Below, piece after piece: positions 1 through 9,131 of a stretch of DNA of 64,000 nt. The notes under the pieces are model-generated. The model was not told the DNA's origin and searched no databases. It saw only the letters and a program-made list of their open reading frames with translations. Position numbers and translations under genes: made by a program. The DNA is from Paracoccus denitrificans (lineage in GTDB: Bacteria > Pseudomonadota > Alphaproteobacteria > Rhodobacterales > Rhodobacteraceae). The stretch covers positions 186,001 through 250,000 of the forward strand of contig NZ_FNEA01000002.1 of NCBI RefSeq assembly GCF_900100045.1, written 5' to 3'. Within the stretch, counting starts at the first letter, position 1. Every line of letters begins with the position of its first letter.

Positions 1-1
1 C

Positions 2-601
2 GACGAATACATGCGCCCCGGCACCACGCTGGAGGATCTGGCCAAGCTGAAGGCCAGCTTCAAGGAGATGGGCGAGACCATGCCCGGCTTCGACAAGGTG
101 GCGATGCTGAAATACCCGCATCTCGGCCGCATCGAGCACATCCACCATGCCGGCAACAGCTCGGGCATCGTGGACGGCGCCGCCGCCGTGCTGATCGGCA
201 ATGCGGAATTCGGCAAGGCTTACGGGCTGAAACCCCGCGCCCGCATCCGCGCCACCGCCAAGATCGGCACCGATCCGACCATCATGCTGACCGGTCCGGT
301 GCCGGTGACCGAAAAGATCCTGAAGGACAGCGGCATGGCGATCTCCGACATCGACCTCTTCGAGGTGAACGAGGCCTTCGCCTCGGTCGTGTTGCGCTTC
401 ATGCAGGCCTTCCAGGTCGACCCCGGCGTGGTCAACGTCAATGGCGGCGCCATCGCGCTGGGTCACCCGCTGGGCGCGACCGGCGCCATCATCATCGGCA
501 CGCTGCTCGACGAGCTGGAGCGCCAGGACAAGACCGTGGGCCTCGCCACGCTCTGCATCGCGTCCGGCATGGGCGCGGCCACCATCATCGAGCGCGTCTG
601 A
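2..601 (+). CDS. fadA: Acetyl-CoA acyltransferase (thiolase), 3' part only
   Basis: The gene enters from the left edge, so the N-terminal half with the acyl-accepting Cys is missing. The visible 199 codons hold the C-terminal thiolase domain: the GHPLGATGA block carries the catalytic His, and CIASGMGAA near the end carries the second catalytic Cys, followed by the usual ATIIERV terminus. The enzyme cleaves 3-ketoacyl-CoA with CoA in the last step of beta-oxidation. It lies 11 bases upstream of a fadB-type gene on the same strand, so the two probably form a fadA-fadB operon. The family is clear; acyl-chain preference cannot be told. Confidence 0.93.
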   Translation, partial: DEYMRPGTTLEDLAKLKASFKEMGETMPGFDKVAMLKYPHLGRIEHIHHAGNSSGIVDGAAAVLIGNAEFGKAYGLKPRARIRATAKIGTDPTIMLTGPVPVTEKILKDSGMAISDIDLFEVNEAFASVVLRFMQAFQVDPGVVNVNGGAIALGHPLGATGAIIIGTLLDELERQDKTVGLATLCIASGMGAATIIERV

Positions 602-612
602 GGGAGGGGAAC

Positions 613-2796
613 ATGACCGATTTCACCATGCAGAAAGACGCCGACGGCGTCGCGATCGTCACCTGGGACGTGCCGGGCAAGTCGATGAACGTGCTGTCGC
701 TGGACGGCGCCGCCGAGTTGAACGCACTGATCGACGACGCCCTGGCCGACGAGGCCGTGAAGGGCATCGTCATCACCAGCGGCAAGAAGGATTTCGCCGC
801 CGGCATGGACCTGAACGTCATCGCCGGCATGAGGCAGGGCGGCGCGCAGGCGGTCTTCGACGGCGTGATGACGCTGCATCATCTGCTGCGCAAGATCGAG
901 CTGGCCGGGATGGACCCCAAGACCAAGAAGGGCGGCAAGCCCATCGCGGCCGCCCTGCCCGGCACCGCACTGGGAATCGGGCTGGAACTGCCGCTGGCCA
1001 CGCATCGCATCTTTGCCGCCGAGAACCCCAAGGCCAAGATCGGCCTGCCCGAGATCATGGTCGGCATCTTTCCCGGCGCCGGCGGCACCACCCGCCTGGT
1101 GCGCAAGCTGGGCGCCATGGGCGCCGCCCCCTTCCTGCTGGAGGGCAAGCTCAGCGACCCGGCCAGGGCCAAGAGCGCCGGCCTGATCGACGAGGTGGTG
1201 GCCGATCCGGTCGCCGCGGCCCGCGAATGGGTGTTGAAGGCCGCCGATGCCGACCTGGTCAAGCCTTGGGACGCCAAGGGCTACAAGATGCCGGGCGGCG
1301 AGCCCTATCACCCGGCCGGCTTCATGACCTTCGTCGGCGCCAGCGCCATGGTGCATGGCAAGACGCTGGGCGTCTATCCGGCGGCGAAGGCGCTGCTGAG
1401 CGCCGTCTATGAAGGTGCCATGGTGCCCTTCGACACGGCGCTGAAGATCGAAGCGCGCTGGTTCACCCATGTGCTGATGAACCCCTCCTCGACCGCGATG
1501 ATCCGCAGCCTCTTCATCAACAAGGAGGCGCTGGAGAAGGGCGCGAACCGTCCCGAGGCTCCCGATCAGAGCGTGAGGAAGGTCGGCATCCTCGGCGCCG
1601 GCATGATGGGCGCCGGCATCGCGTATGTCTCGGCCATGGCCGGGATCAAGGTGGTGCTGATCGATTCGACGCAAGAAGCGGCCGAGCGCGGCAAGTCCTA
1701 CTCCACCGGCCTGCTGGACAAGGCGATCAGTCGCCGCAAATCCACCGAGGAGAAGAAGGCCGAGGTGCTTTCCCGCATCACCGCGACGACCGATTACGCC
1801 GCACTGGCCGGCTGCGACCTGATCGTGGAAGCCGTGTTCGAGGATCCGAAGGTCAAGGCCGAGGTCACGAAACGGGCCGAGGCGGTGATCCCGCAGGACG
1901 CGATCTTCGCCACCAACACCTCGACCCTGCCGATCAGCGAACTGGCCAAGGCCAGCGCCCGCCCCGACCAGTTCATCGGCATCCACTTCTTCAGCCCCGT
2001 GGACAAGATGCTGTTGGTCGAAATCATCAAGGGCCGCGAGACCGGCCCGCGCGCGGTGGCCAAGGCGCTCGACTTCGTGCGCCAGATCCGCAAGACGCCC
2101 ATCGTGGTCAACGACGCACGCTTCTTCTACGCCAACCGCTGCATCATCCCCTATATCAACGAAGGCATCCGCATGGTGGCCGAAGGGGTCAGCCCCACGC
2201 TGATCGAAAACGCCGCCAAGATGATGGGCATGCCGCTGGGACCGCTGCAACTGGTGGACGAGACCTCGATCGACCTCGGCGTCAAGATCGCCAAGGCCAC
2301 CAAGGCGGCGATGGGCGACGCCTACCCGGACGGCGCAGTGGATGCGGTGATCTTCAAGCTTGCCGACCAGGGCCGGCTCGGCCGCAAGACCAAGGCCGGC
2401 TTCTACGACTATGACGATGCCGGCAAGCGCCAGGGCTTCTGGTCCGGCCTCGCATCCGAATGGCCCGAGGCCGACACCCAGCCCGACCTGACCGAGATCC
2501 AGCACCGGCTGATGTTCGCGCAATCGCTGGAAGCGGTCCGGGCGCTGGAAGAAGGCGTGCTCGAGGACATCCGCGAAGGCGATGTCGGCGCCATCCTCGG
2601 CTGGGGCTTCGCGCCCTGGTCCGGCGGCCCCTTCGGCTGGCTCGACATGCTGGGCGCCCCCCGCGCCGCCGGAATCGCCGACAGCCTGGCGGAAAAATTC
2701 GGCCCCCGCTTCGCCGCGCCGCAACTCCTCAGGGACATGGCTGCGAAAGGCGAAAGCTTCTACGGCCGCTTCGGCGCCGGCAAACAGGCCGCCTGA
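613..2796 (+). CDS. fadB: Multifunctional fatty-acid oxidation protein (enoyl-CoA hydratase / 3-hydroxyacyl-CoA dehydrogenase)
   Basis: This 727-residue protein is a fusion. An N-terminal crotonase domain (about residues 1-200) has the oxyanion-hole region around GMDLNVIAG and the IGLPEIMVGIFPGAGGT block. A Rossmann NAD domain begins near residue 323 with GILGAGMMGAGIA. The dehydrogenase core follows with HFFSPV, and then a C-terminal helical domain with LGRKTKAGFYDY. It hydrates enoyl-CoA and oxidises the 3-hydroxyacyl-CoA product, feeding the thiolase just upstream. The start at 613 has AGGGAGGGGA just before it. The gene could equally be named fadJ; the domain order is the same in both subgroups. 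Confidence 0.93.
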   Translation: MTDFTMQKDADGVAIVTWDVPGKSMNVLSLDGAAELNALIDDALADEAVKGIVITSGKKDFAAGMDLNVIAGMRQGGAQAVFDGVMTLHHLLRKIELAGMDPKTKKGGKPIAAALPGTALGIGLELPLATHRIFAAENPKAKIGLPEIMVGIFPGAGGTTRLVRKLGAMGAAPFLLEGKLSDPARAKSAGLIDEVVADPVAAAREWVLKAADADLVKPWDAKGYKMPGGEPYHPAGFMTFVGASAMVHGKTLGVYPAAKALLSAVYEGAMVPFDTALKIEARWFTHVLMNPSSTAMIRSLFINKEALEKGANRPEAPDQSVRKVGILGAGMMGAGIAYVSAMAGIKVVLIDSTQEAAERGKSYSTGLLDKAISRRKSTEEKKAEVLSRITATTDYAALAGCDLIVEAVFEDPKVKAEVTKRAEAVIPQDAIFATNTSTLPISELAKASARPDQFIGIHFFSPVDKMLLVEIIKGRETGPRAVAKALDFVRQIRKTPIVVNDARFFYANRCIIPYINEGIRMVAEGVSPTLIENAAKMMGMPLGPLQLVDETSIDLGVKIAKATKAAMGDAYPDGAVDAVIFKLADQGRLGRKTKAGFYDYDDAGKRQGFWSGLASEWPEADTQPDLTEIQHRLMFAQSLEAVRALEEGVLEDIREGDVGAILGWGFAPWSGGPFGWLDMLGAPRAAGIADSLAEKFGPRFAAPQLLRDMAAKGESFYGRFGAGKQAA

Positions 2797-2841
2797 AAAC
2801 GACCAGGGGGCAAGGCCACTCCGCCCTGCCCCTCACCGTTT

Positions 2842-2914
2842 CCCAAATACTCAAGAAAGACGAAGCGCCGAGGGCCCGTCCCTTCGGCGCTTCTCTGTTC
2901 CCCAAATACTCAAG
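2842..2914. repeat. Two direct copies of CCCAAATACTCAAG flanking a terminator
   Basis: The 14-base sequence CCCAAATACTCAAG occurs at 2842-2855 and again at 2901-2914, on either side of the hairpin at 2862-2893. A related string (GGGTATTTCGAAACGG on the minus strand) flanks the palindromic element near 26,480, so these may be members of a dispersed intergenic element. Both copies lie between convergent genes. Confidence 0.6.
2862..2893. terminator. Bidirectional intrinsic terminator between fadB and the PfkB kinase gene
   Basis: A perfect 10-bp stem, GAAGCGCCGA at 2862-2871 paired with TCGGCGCTTC at 2884-2893, has a 12-base loop. T-rich sequence follows on both strands (TCTGTT on plus, GTCTTTCTT on minus). 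It sits between the convergent ends of fadB (2796) and the kinase gene (2936). Confidence 0.8.
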
Positions 2915-2935
2915 GGACCGCGCGCCAGGGCGCGA

Positions 2936-3943
2936 TCAGACCAGCCCCTCGGCCCGGAACGCCGCGCGCAGGTCGCTCTCGGGCCGGGCGCCGACATGGC
3001 TGATCACCTCGGCTGCCGCGATGCAGCCCATGCGCCCCGCCGCCGCCAGATCGGCGCCGATGGCCAGCCCATAGATCAGCCCGGCAGCGAACTGGTCGCC
3101 CGCCCCGGTCGCGTCCACCGGCACCACGCGATGCACCGGCGCCGTCACCCGCTCGTCCCCGCGGATCAGGATCGCATCCTCGCCCGAGCGGGTGCAGATC
3201 ACCGTACCGCAATCGGCGCTGGCCAGCCGCAGGGCCTCTTCCAGATCCTCGACCTGATAAAGCGACTGCCATTCATGGATATTGCCGATGACGTAATCCA
3301 TCGGCCCGGCCACCAGCCGCCGGAAATCCGCCCGGTGGCGGTCGACGCAGAACGGGTCGGACAGCGCGATCCCCGCCTGGCCGCCCGCCTTGTGACAGGC
3401 ATCGGCCGCCTTGAGGAACGCCGCCTTGCCGGCATCCTTGTCGAACAGATAACCCTCCAGGAACAGCCAGTCCGCACCGCTGAAGGTCGCGGGGTTCACG
3501 TCCTCGGCCCCCAGCTCGGCCGAAATGCCCAGATAGGTGTTCATCGACCGCTCGCCATCCGGGGTCACGAAGATGATCGAACGCGAGGTCGGCAGCACCT
3601 CGCCCGCCACCGGCGGATTGACGAAGACCGTTCCCTGCTGCTCGGTCTGCTCGGCATAGCTCAGCCCCAGCGGATCGCCCGCCACGCGGCCGATGAAGGC
3701 GGTGCGCAGCCCCAGCATCCCCAGCCCCGCCAGCGTGTTCGCCACCGAACCGCCCGGCACCAGCCGCGCCTTGGCCGCATCCGCATCGGCCGATTGCGCC
3801 GCCATCAGGAATTCCGAGCGTTCGCGGTCGATCAGCTGCATGATCCCCTTTTCGATGCGCAGCCGGTCCAGGCTCGCATCCGAGGTCGGCGCGATCACGT
3901 CCATGACGGCATTGCCGATCCCGATCACATAGGGGGTGGTCAT
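2936..3943 (-). CDS. PfkB-family carbohydrate/nucleoside kinase, probably adenosine kinase
   Basis: The 335-residue ribokinase-fold enzyme has the N-terminal GGSVANT substrate block (residues 64-70) and the C-terminal PfkB signature DATGAGDQF (277-285), where Asp283 is the expected catalytic base and GAG forms the anion hole. The TPDGERSMNTYLG stretch (127-139) is typical of the adenosine-kinase-like branch in alphaproteobacteria, which would phosphorylate adenosine to AMP with ATP. The substrate is inferred, since PfkB kinases for other nucleosides or sugars look similar. The ATG at 3943 overlaps the stop of nth by four bases (ATGA), so the two genes are translationally coupled. Confidence 0.85.
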   Translation of the reverse strand: MTTPYVIGIGNAVMDVIAPTSDASLDRLRIEKGIMQLIDRERSEFLMAAQSADADAAKARLVPGGSVANTLAGLGMLGLRTAFIGRVAGDPLGLSYAEQTEQQGTVFVNPPVAGEVLPTSRSIIFVTPDGERSMNTYLGISAELGAEDVNPATFSGADWLFLEGYLFDKDAGKAAFLKAADACHKAGGQAGIALSDPFCVDRHRADFRRLVAGPMDYVIGNIHEWQSLYQVEDLEEALRLASADCGTVICTRSGEDAILIRGDERVTAPVHRVVPVDATGAGDQFAAGLIYGLAIGADLAAAGRMGCIAAAEVISHVGARPESDLRAAFRAEGLV

Positions 3944-4608
3944 TCGGTCTTCTCCTCATAAGGGCAGAGATCTTCGATGGGGCAGATCCGGCAGCGCGGC
4001 CGCCGGGCCTGGCAGATATAGCGGCCGTGCAGGATCAGCCAGTGATGGGCGTTCTGCTGGAACGGCACCGGGACGTTGTCCTCGATGGCGCGCTCGACCT
4101 CCTCGACGTCGCGGCCCGGAGCGATGCGGGTGCGGTTGCCGACGCGAAAGATATGCGTGTCCACCGCCTGCGCCGGAAAGTCGAACACGCTGTTCAGCAC
4201 CACATTCGCGGTCTTGCGCCCGACACCGGGCAGGGTCATCAGCGCGGCGCGCGATTGCGGCACCTCGCCGCCATATTCCTCGACCAGCCGGCGCGACAGC
4301 GCGATGACGTTCTTTGCCTTCTGGCGGTACAGCCCGATGGTCTTGATCTGCTCGGTCAGCGCCTCGACGCCCAGCTCCAGCATCTCTTGCGGCGTGCTCA
4401 CGCGCTGGAACAGCGATTTCGTCGCCTTGTTCACGCCGACATCGGTCGCCTGCGCCGACAGCGCCACCGCCACCAGCAGGGTAAAGGCGTTGGTGTATTC
4501 CAGCTCGGTCACCGGATGCGGATTGGCTTCGCGGAAACGCGAAAAGATCGCGACCTGGGTCGCATAGGGCAAGGCGGGCGGAAGACGGGAAAAGGTGCTG
4601 CGTGCCAT
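3940..4608 (-). CDS. nth: Endonuclease III (DNA glycosylase/AP lyase)
   Basis: The 222-residue protein is full length for the family. The helix-hairpin-helix LPGVGRKTA spans residues 126-134 with the catalytic Lys132, and the catalytic Asp150 sits in VDTH. The C-terminal cluster loop has Cys199, Cys206, Cys209 and Cys215 in the C-x6-C-x2-C-x5-C pattern that holds the [4Fe-4S] cluster. It removes oxidised pyrimidines and nicks abasic sites in base-excision repair. The frame is open further upstream, but the ATG at 4608 (MARSTFSR) gives the expected length. It is the first gene of a two-gene unit with the PfkB kinase. Confidence 0.95.
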   Translation of the reverse strand: MARSTFSRLPPALPYATQVAIFSRFREANPHPVTELEYTNAFTLLVAVALSAQATDVGVNKATKSLFQRVSTPQEMLELGVEALTEQIKTIGLYRQKAKNVIALSRRLVEEYGGEVPQSRAALMTLPGVGRKTANVVLNSVFDFPAQAVDTHIFRVGNRTRIAPGRDVEEVERAIEDNVPVPFQQNAHHWLILHGRYICQARRPRCRICPIEDLCPYEEKTE

Positions 4609-4708
4609 GGGCTCCAGATGCCCTGCCCCGCTGCCATGCGCAAGCTTTCGTGCATGGATTTGGCCGGCCGCTGCGCTACTCTGCCACGGCAACAGTCGCG
4701 AGGCCGGG

Positions 4709-5305
4709 ATGACACAGACGTTCTTTACCTTTGCCCAGCCCCAACCCGGGCTGCGGGTCTCGATCACCACGCAGCCGGCGCAGGATCTGGGCGCGGTGCT
4801 TTGTCGCGGCAGGTTTGCCACGCCGCTCGGCACGGTGGTCGCCATGGGTGCGGGCGGGGCGCTCTGGGGCCTGGGCTTCGCCGGCGCGATGTCCGAGGAC
4901 CAGGTCGAGGCCGATCTGGCCGCGCGCTGGCCCCGCGCCCGCCTGGTCGAGGCGTCCGAGGCGCTGGCCCCCTCCATCCAGGCATTGCTGGCCGGTGAGG
5001 GCGTCATCACGGTTCACCTGACCGGCACCGAGTTCCAGTTGCAGGTCTGGCGTGCCCTGGTCACGGTGCCGCCGGGCCAGGTCATCAGCTATGCCACGCT
5101 GGCCGAACGCATCGGGCGCCCGAACGCCCTGCGCGCGGTGGGCACCGCGGTCGGGCAGAACCCGGTCTCGTGGGCGATCCCCTGCCATCGCGTAACCCGC
5201 ACCGGCGGACGCATCGGCGGCTATCATTGGGGCGAGGCCGTGAAGCGCGCCTTGCTGGTGCGCGAAGGCGCCAGCATCGCGCCCCGCACCATCGCCGCTT
5301 TGTGA
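4709..5305 (+). CDS. ogt: Methylated-DNA--protein-cysteine S-methyltransferase
   Basis: The 198-residue protein has the C-terminal alkyltransferase domain with the PCHR active site (residues 158-161). Cys159 accepts the alkyl group from O6-alkylguanine in a suicide reaction. The FQLQVWRAL block (109-117) and the RPNALRAVGTAVGQNP block (137-152) are the usual helix-turn-helix and Asn-hinge segments. No Ada-type zinc domain is present, so this is an Ogt/MGMT-type repair enzyme rather than an Ada activator. It is divergent from nth, which places two DNA-repair genes back to back. The ATG at 4709 is preferred over an in-frame start 114 bases upstream that would lie inside the nth promoter region. 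Confidence 0.93.
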   Translation: MTQTFFTFAQPQPGLRVSITTQPAQDLGAVLCRGRFATPLGTVVAMGAGGALWGLGFAGAMSEDQVEADLAARWPRARLVEASEALAPSIQALLAGEGVITVHLTGTEFQLQVWRALVTVPPGQVISYATLAERIGRPNALRAVGTAVGQNPVSWAIPCHRVTRTGGRIGGYHWGEAVKRALLVREGASIAPRTIAAL

Positions 5306-5466
5306 GCCGCCCCGGGGCGATTTCCCGTCTATTCCTGTGGAGTTGGCCCGGAACCCATGCCAATGTGACCGCGTTTGGGCATCAGCCGCCGGCCCCGGAA
5401 GCAAGCAGGCCGGCCGCGTCGCAAGGACAGGCGGCGTAGGATCGCCCTGAAAAGAAAGGTAAAAGA

Positions 5467-6114
5467 ATGAAGACCCGTATTTCGCTGCTTCTCGCCTCTG
5501 CCGGCTTGATCGCCATCAGCGCCTGCACGCCGGCCGATCCCTACGGCCAGCCCCAGCAGACCAGCCGCACCCAGCAGGGCGCCATCGCCGGCGCGGTCGT
5601 CGGCGGCCTGATCGGCGCAGGCGAAAGCCGCTCGAATGCCGTCAAGGGCGCGATCATCGGCGCGACGGCGGGCGCCGTCGGCGGCTCGATCCTCGACCAG
5701 CAGCAGCGTTCGTTGCAGCAGTCGCTGAACAACCCCAACATCCAGATCGTGAACCACGGCACCCATCTGTCGGTCGTCATGCCGGAATCCACGCTGTTCG
5801 CCACCGATTCGGCCGCCGTGGGCGCTCAGGGGCAAAACGACCTCTACACCATCGCGCGCAACCTCACCCAGTATCCCAACAGCCGCATCCAGATCGTCGG
5901 CCATACCGACAGCACCGGCTCGGCCGCCTATAACCAGGACCTGTCCGAACGCCGCGCGCGCTCGGTCGCCGGCATCCTGACCGCCGGCGGCGTGGCGCAA
6001 TCGCGCGTCACCACCCTGGGCCGCGGCGCCACCCAGCCGGTCGCCTCGAACGACACGGCCGCGGGCCGCGCCCAGAACCGCCGCGTGGAAATCCTGATTA
6101 CCCCGACCCGCTGA
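5467..6114 (+). CDS. OmpA-family outer-membrane lipoprotein with glycine zipper
   Basis: This 215-residue protein starts with a lipoprotein signal peptide ending in LIAISAC, with Cys20 as the probable lipidated residue. Two glycine-zipper segments follow (about residues 38-52 and 61-74), then an OmpA-type peptidoglycan-binding domain (about 95-215) with GHTDSTGSAAYN, LSERRARSV and NRRVEI. It resembles E. coli YiaD and should anchor the outer membrane to peptidoglycan. A TAAAAGAATG context puts a weak AAGGTAAAAG ribosome site before the start, and an intrinsic terminator follows at 6141. Confidence 0.88.
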   Translation: MKTRISLLLASAGLIAISACTPADPYGQPQQTSRTQQGAIAGAVVGGLIGAGESRSNAVKGAIIGATAGAVGGSILDQQQRSLQQSLNNPNIQIVNHGTHLSVVMPESTLFATDSAAVGAQGQNDLYTIARNLTQYPNSRIQIVGHTDSTGSAAYNQDLSERRARSVAGILTAGGVAQSRVTTLGRGATQPVASNDTAAGRAQNRRVEILITPTR

Positions 6115-6140
6115 TCGCGGCAGGACATGCAGGACGCGGG

Positions 6141-6170
6141 GGCCGGCAGCCGAAAGGTTGCCGGCCCTTT
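6141..6170 (+). terminator. Intrinsic terminator of the OmpA-family gene
   Basis: GGCCGGCA (6141-6148) pairs with TGCCGGCC (6159-6166) around a 10-base loop and is followed by CTTTCCGTTT. It lies 27 bases after the OmpA-family stop codon on the plus strand. Confidence 0.75.
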
Positions 6171-6199
6171 CCGTTTCCGCCTTGGTCGGACGAATAAGG

Positions 6200-6230
6200 A
6201 AAACCCCCGAAGCGTCTCCGCCCCGGGGGT
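6200..6230 (-). terminator. Intrinsic terminator of the F0 operon
   Basis: Read on the minus strand, ACCCCCG pairs with CGGGGGT (plus positions 6203-6209 and 6224-6230) and is followed by TTTTCC. It lies 54 bases downstream of the atpF stop. Confidence 0.75.
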
Positions 6231-6283
6231 CCAGTCACTGTCCCATGAGGATGCTCACGGCACCCTTCTCATTCAAGCCCGCG

Positions 6284-6838
6284 TCAGTTCAGCCGCTGGG
6301 CCACTTCGTCGATGGCCTTGTCGATACCGGCGCTGCGCTCGGCCGGGCTGGCCTGCTTGCCCAGGATCTCGGTCGCGGCGGCGATCGCGGTCTGGATGGC
6401 GCGGTCGCGCACCGCGCGCACCGCCTCGGCCTCGGCACCGGCGATCTGCTCCTCGGCGGCCTTCAGGCGCCGCTCGATCGACAGTTGCAGCGCCTTCTTG
6501 GCCTTCTCGGCTTCCGCGACCGCCTCGCGCTTGGCATTGGCGACGATGTCGTCGGCCTGCGACTTCACCTCGCGCTGGCGGCGCTCATAGCTCGCATAGA
6601 TCTCCTGCGCTTCCTCGCGCAGGCGGCGGGCCTCGGCCAGATCGTTGCGGATGCCCTCGGCCCGCTTGTCCAGCAGGCCGCCGACGATCTGCGGCACGCG
6701 GAAATAGACCAGGATGCCGACGAACAGCAGGAAGGCCAGCGTGACGATGAAGTCGGTATTGCGCAGCGAGAAGAACGGACCTGAAGCCGCGAGCGCCGGG
6801 CTCGCCACCAGGGCAAAGAGAACGCTCAGACGTTTCAT
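6284..6838 (-). CDS. atpF: ATP synthase F0 subunit b
   Basis: The 184-residue subunit b has an N-terminal hydrophobic stretch that may act as a signal sequence, a membrane segment (about residues 30-48, [19 protein letters not shown]) and a long charged Ala/Glu/Arg-rich helix to the C-terminus. With b' it forms the peripheral stalk that ties F0 to F1. Its ATG overlaps the end of the b' gene by four bases. It is the last gene of the F0 operon. Having both b and b' is typical of alphaproteobacteria and phototrophs. Confidence 0.95.
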   Translation of the reverse strand: MKRLSVLFALVASPALAASGPFFSLRNTDFIVTLAFLLFVGILVYFRVPQIVGGLLDKRAEGIRNDLAEARRLREEAQEIYASYERRQREVKSQADDIVANAKREAVAEAEKAKKALQLSIERRLKAAEEQIAGAEAEAVRAVRDRAIQTAIAAATEILGKQASPAERSAGIDKAIDEVAQRLN

Positions 6839-7482
6839 TGCAGCGCCCCCTTCAGTCGCTGATCGACCGCCGCATCGACCAGGGATTGGTCGAGCTTGCC
6901 GCCGAAATTCTCGACCAGCGCGGCGGTCACATCGCGGGCGACGCTGCGCGCATCCTCGACGGCCGAGGCGCGGATCTCGCCGATGCGCGTCTCGGATTCG
7001 GCCGCACGGGCGGCGATTTCCGCATCGGCATGGGCGATGGCGGCGTCGAGCTCCTTCTGGATCTCGGCCTTGTTGGCTGCCACGATCTTGCCGGCTTCGG
7101 CGCGGGCGTCGGCCAGCGCCTTGTCATAGGCGGCCTCGGCTTCCTTGGCCTTCTGCTTGAATTCCTCGGCAGCCATCAGGTCGCCGGTGATGGCGCCCTG
7201 GCGATCCGAGATGACGCCGCCGATGCGCGGCAGCGCGATCCGCGACAGAACCCAGTAGATCACCGCCAGGATGACCAGCAGCCAGAAGATCTGGTTGCCG
7301 AAGGTGGTGAAATCCAGCTGCGGCATGCCGGGGGCGCTTGCCCCATGGGCTGCATCCGCCGCGCCGGCCACGGCATGGGCCGCATCGGCGCCATGACCCG
7401 CCGCTTCGGCGGATTCGGTGATGATCACCGTTTCAGATTCTTCGACCACGACGGGCGCGGTCTGTTGCAACAGGCTGAACAT
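6835..7482 (-). CDS. atpX: ATP synthase F0 subunit b'
   Basis: This 215-residue second stalk subunit differs from b by an N-terminal extension of about 55 residues rich in Ala, His and Glu ([15 protein letters not shown] region). A membrane anchor follows (about residues 65-85, [20 protein letters not shown]), then an Ala-rich coiled-coil helix. It heterodimerises with subunit b in the peripheral stalk. The gene lies 79 bases after atpE, a gap that contains a GC-rich hairpin, and overlaps atpF by four bases. Confidence 0.94.
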   Translation of the reverse strand: MFSLLQQTAPVVVEESETVIITESAEAAGHGADAAHAVAGAADAAHGASAPGMPQLDFTTFGNQIFWLLVILAVIYWVLSRIALPRIGGVISDRQGAITGDLMAAEEFKQKAKEAEAAYDKALADARAEAGKIVAANKAEIQKELDAAIAHADAEIAARAAESETRIGEIRASAVEDARSVARDVTAALVENFGGKLDQSLVDAAVDQRLKGALQ

Positions 7483-7512
7483 ATCCTACCCCATGCCGGT
7501 CGTTTCACAATC

Positions 7513-7539
7513 GGGTGGGCGCCCGGACAGCCCCCACCC
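7513..7539 (-). other. Intra-operon hairpin between atpE and the b' gene
   Basis: GGGTGGG (7513-7519) can pair with CCCACCC (7533-7539) across a 13-base loop in the 79-base gap after atpE. No T-run follows, so it is not an obvious terminator. A 3' stability hairpin for the atpE message is one reading, since subunit c is needed in several copies per enzyme. Confidence 0.45.
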
Positions 7540-7561
7540 AACCGCAAGGATGGCAAAAGGA

Positions 7562-7795
7562 TCAGACTGCGAACAGCAGCAGCAGCGCGACCAGGAACGA
7601 GAAGATGCCCAGGGCTTCCGCGAAGGCCATGCCGATGAACAGCGTGGCGGTCTGCGAGGCAGCGGCCGACGGGTTGCGCAGGGCGCCCGCCAGGTAGTTG
7701 CCGGCGACGTTGCCCACACCCATGGCGGCGCCCGCCATGCCGACGCAAGCCAGACCGGCGCCGAGATACTGTCCCAGTTGACCCAGATTTTCCAT
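7562..7795 (-). CDS. atpE: ATP synthase F0 subunit c
   Basis: This 77-residue proteolipid forms the rotor ring. Two hydrophobic helices flank the polar loop ALRNPSAA. The essential proton-carrying Glu lies in the second helix, FAEALGIF (Glu60 from this start). Glycines in the first helix ([17 protein letters not shown]) fit ring packing. Two ATGs are available, at 7801 and 7795. The AAGGAG ribosome site stands one base from the first but seven from the second, so 7795 is chosen. Confidence 0.96.
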   Translation of the reverse strand: MENLGQLGQYLGAGLACVGMAGAAMGVGNVAGNYLAGALRNPSAAASQTATLFIGMAFAEALGIFSFLVALLLLFAV

Positions 7796-7854
7796 GTTCA
7801 TGCTCCTTGAGGCTTTTGGAAAGGGTTTTCGTTTTCAGACCTTGCGAACCGGGC

Positions 7855-8607
7855 TCAGTGCGCCGGATGCAGCGCGTCCTTCAGATAGACGCAGGTCAGG
7901 ATGGTGAAGACATAGGCCTGGATGAGGCACACCAGCACCTCCAGCCCATACATGGCAGTGATGGCGACGACCGAGACCGGCGCGATGGCGGCAACGGCGG
8001 CGAAGGCGGCAAAGACCTTGATCACCGCGTGGCCGGCCATGATGTTGCCCGCAAGTCGGATGGAGTGGCTGACCGGACGCACGAAATACGAGATCAGCTC
8101 AATCACCGCCAGGACCGGGCGCAGCGCCAGGGGCGCCGAACTGACCCAGAACAGGCCCAGGAAATGCGCGCCGTTCTTGACGAAGCCCAGCACGGTGACG
8201 CCGGCAAAGACCAGCACCGCCAGCACGGCCGTCACGGCGATATGCGAGGTCGGCGAAAAGCTTTTCGGCAGCAGGCCAAGGAAGTTCGCGAACAGGATGA
8301 AGCAGAACAGCGTCATCACGTAGGGAAAGTATTTCAGCCCGTCCTTGCCGGTCACGTCCTCGACCATCTTGTGGACCATGCCGTAAAGAAGTTCAGCGAT
8401 GGACTGGACCCGGTTCGGCACGATGGCCCGGCCGCGGGTGCCAAAGACCAGAAGCGCGGTGATCGCCAGCGCGGCCAGCGCCATCCACAGCGTCGCGTTG
8501 GTCGGCGTGTACCAGTTCACCGGCCCTTCGCCAAACAGCGGCTTGATGACGAACTGGTCCATCGGATGGAAAACCAGACCACCTGCTTCTTCTTCTGCCA
8601 TCGTCAT
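7855..8607 (-). CDS. atpB: ATP synthase F0 subunit a
   Basis: The 250-residue integral membrane protein has about five hydrophobic helices and the diagnostic [10 protein letters not shown] segment, whose Arg is the essential residue facing the c-ring Glu. Together with subunit c it makes the proton path. The start overlaps the atpI stop by four bases; an ATG two codons downstream (8601, MAEEEAGG) is an alternative. The gene order i-a-c-b'-b without F1 subunits is the usual split F0 arrangement of alphaproteobacteria, in which the F1 genes lie elsewhere. Confidence 0.96.
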   Translation of the reverse strand: MTMAEEEAGGLVFHPMDQFVIKPLFGEGPVNWYTPTNATLWMALAALAITALLVFGTRGRAIVPNRVQSIAELLYGMVHKMVEDVTGKDGLKYFPYVMTLFCFILFANFLGLLPKSFSPTSHIAVTAVLAVLVFAGVTVLGFVKNGAHFLGLFWVSSAPLALRPVLAVIELISYFVRPVSHSIRLAGNIMAGHAVIKVFAAFAAVAAIAPVSVVAITAMYGLEVLVCLIQAYVFTILTCVYLKDALHPAH

Positions 8608-8945
8608 TCACCCTTGTCGTCGCCGGGACGCCCCGGTGCCTTGCCTATCTCATTCGCGGTCCGCATCATGGTCCTGATGCCGGCCGCCAGGCCCAGCAGC
8701 ACAAAGACCACCATGAAGACCGGCCGCAGGCCGGTCAGATAATCCAGCCCGAACCCGATCCCGAAACCGAGGGCCAGTCCCGCCACCAGTTCGGTCACCA
8801 TGCGCCAGGCCATGTTGGCCTGACTGAAATGCTCTTCCCCGCGCGAAGGCGGCTTCTCGCCCGCCTTTTCGCCCAACCGGGCCTCCAGCGCACGCAGCCG
8901 CTCCGCATCCCGGGCCCGCGTAGCGTCATGGTCGTCCTCGGCCAC
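8604..8945 (-). CDS. atpI: ATP synthase assembly protein I (AtpI family)
   Basis: This 113-residue protein has a charged N-terminal 45 residues and two hydrophobic segments (about 50-68, [19 protein letters not shown], and 75-93). That is the layout of AtpI, which helps assemble the c-ring and is not part of the final enzyme. The start at 8945 is GTG (GTGGCCGAGG), with GGGGGTG eleven bases upstream. It opens the F0 operon, so the operon promoter should lie in the 186 bases between here and the divergent ArsR-type gene. Confidence 0.88.
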   Translation of the reverse strand: MAEDDHDATRARDAERLRALEARLGEKAGEKPPSRGEEHFSQANMAWRMVTELVAGLALGFGIGFGLDYLTGLRPVFMVVFVLLGLAAGIRTMMRTANEIGKAPGRPGDDKGE

Positions 8946-9131
8946 GGCTCACACCCCCGTTATCGGTTGGCGCGGTGATAGGGACTCGCGCCACCCGAGT
9001 CAAGCAAGGGGAACGAAATTGCAATCCATTGAAAAACAATGATTCCCTGAAAGCCGCGTCCCGTTGGAAACCCGGCCTTGCGGTCCGGCGGGCATCCGTC
9101 CCATATTCAACCGGCAAGTTAAGCAAAGCCG

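Noticed and set aside
463..2724. 753-codon open frame on the minus strand across the fadB region
   Set aside because: It is the antisense of the clear fadB coding sequence; the translation is His/Gly/Arg-rich without a recognisable domain, as usual for antisense frames in GC-rich genes.
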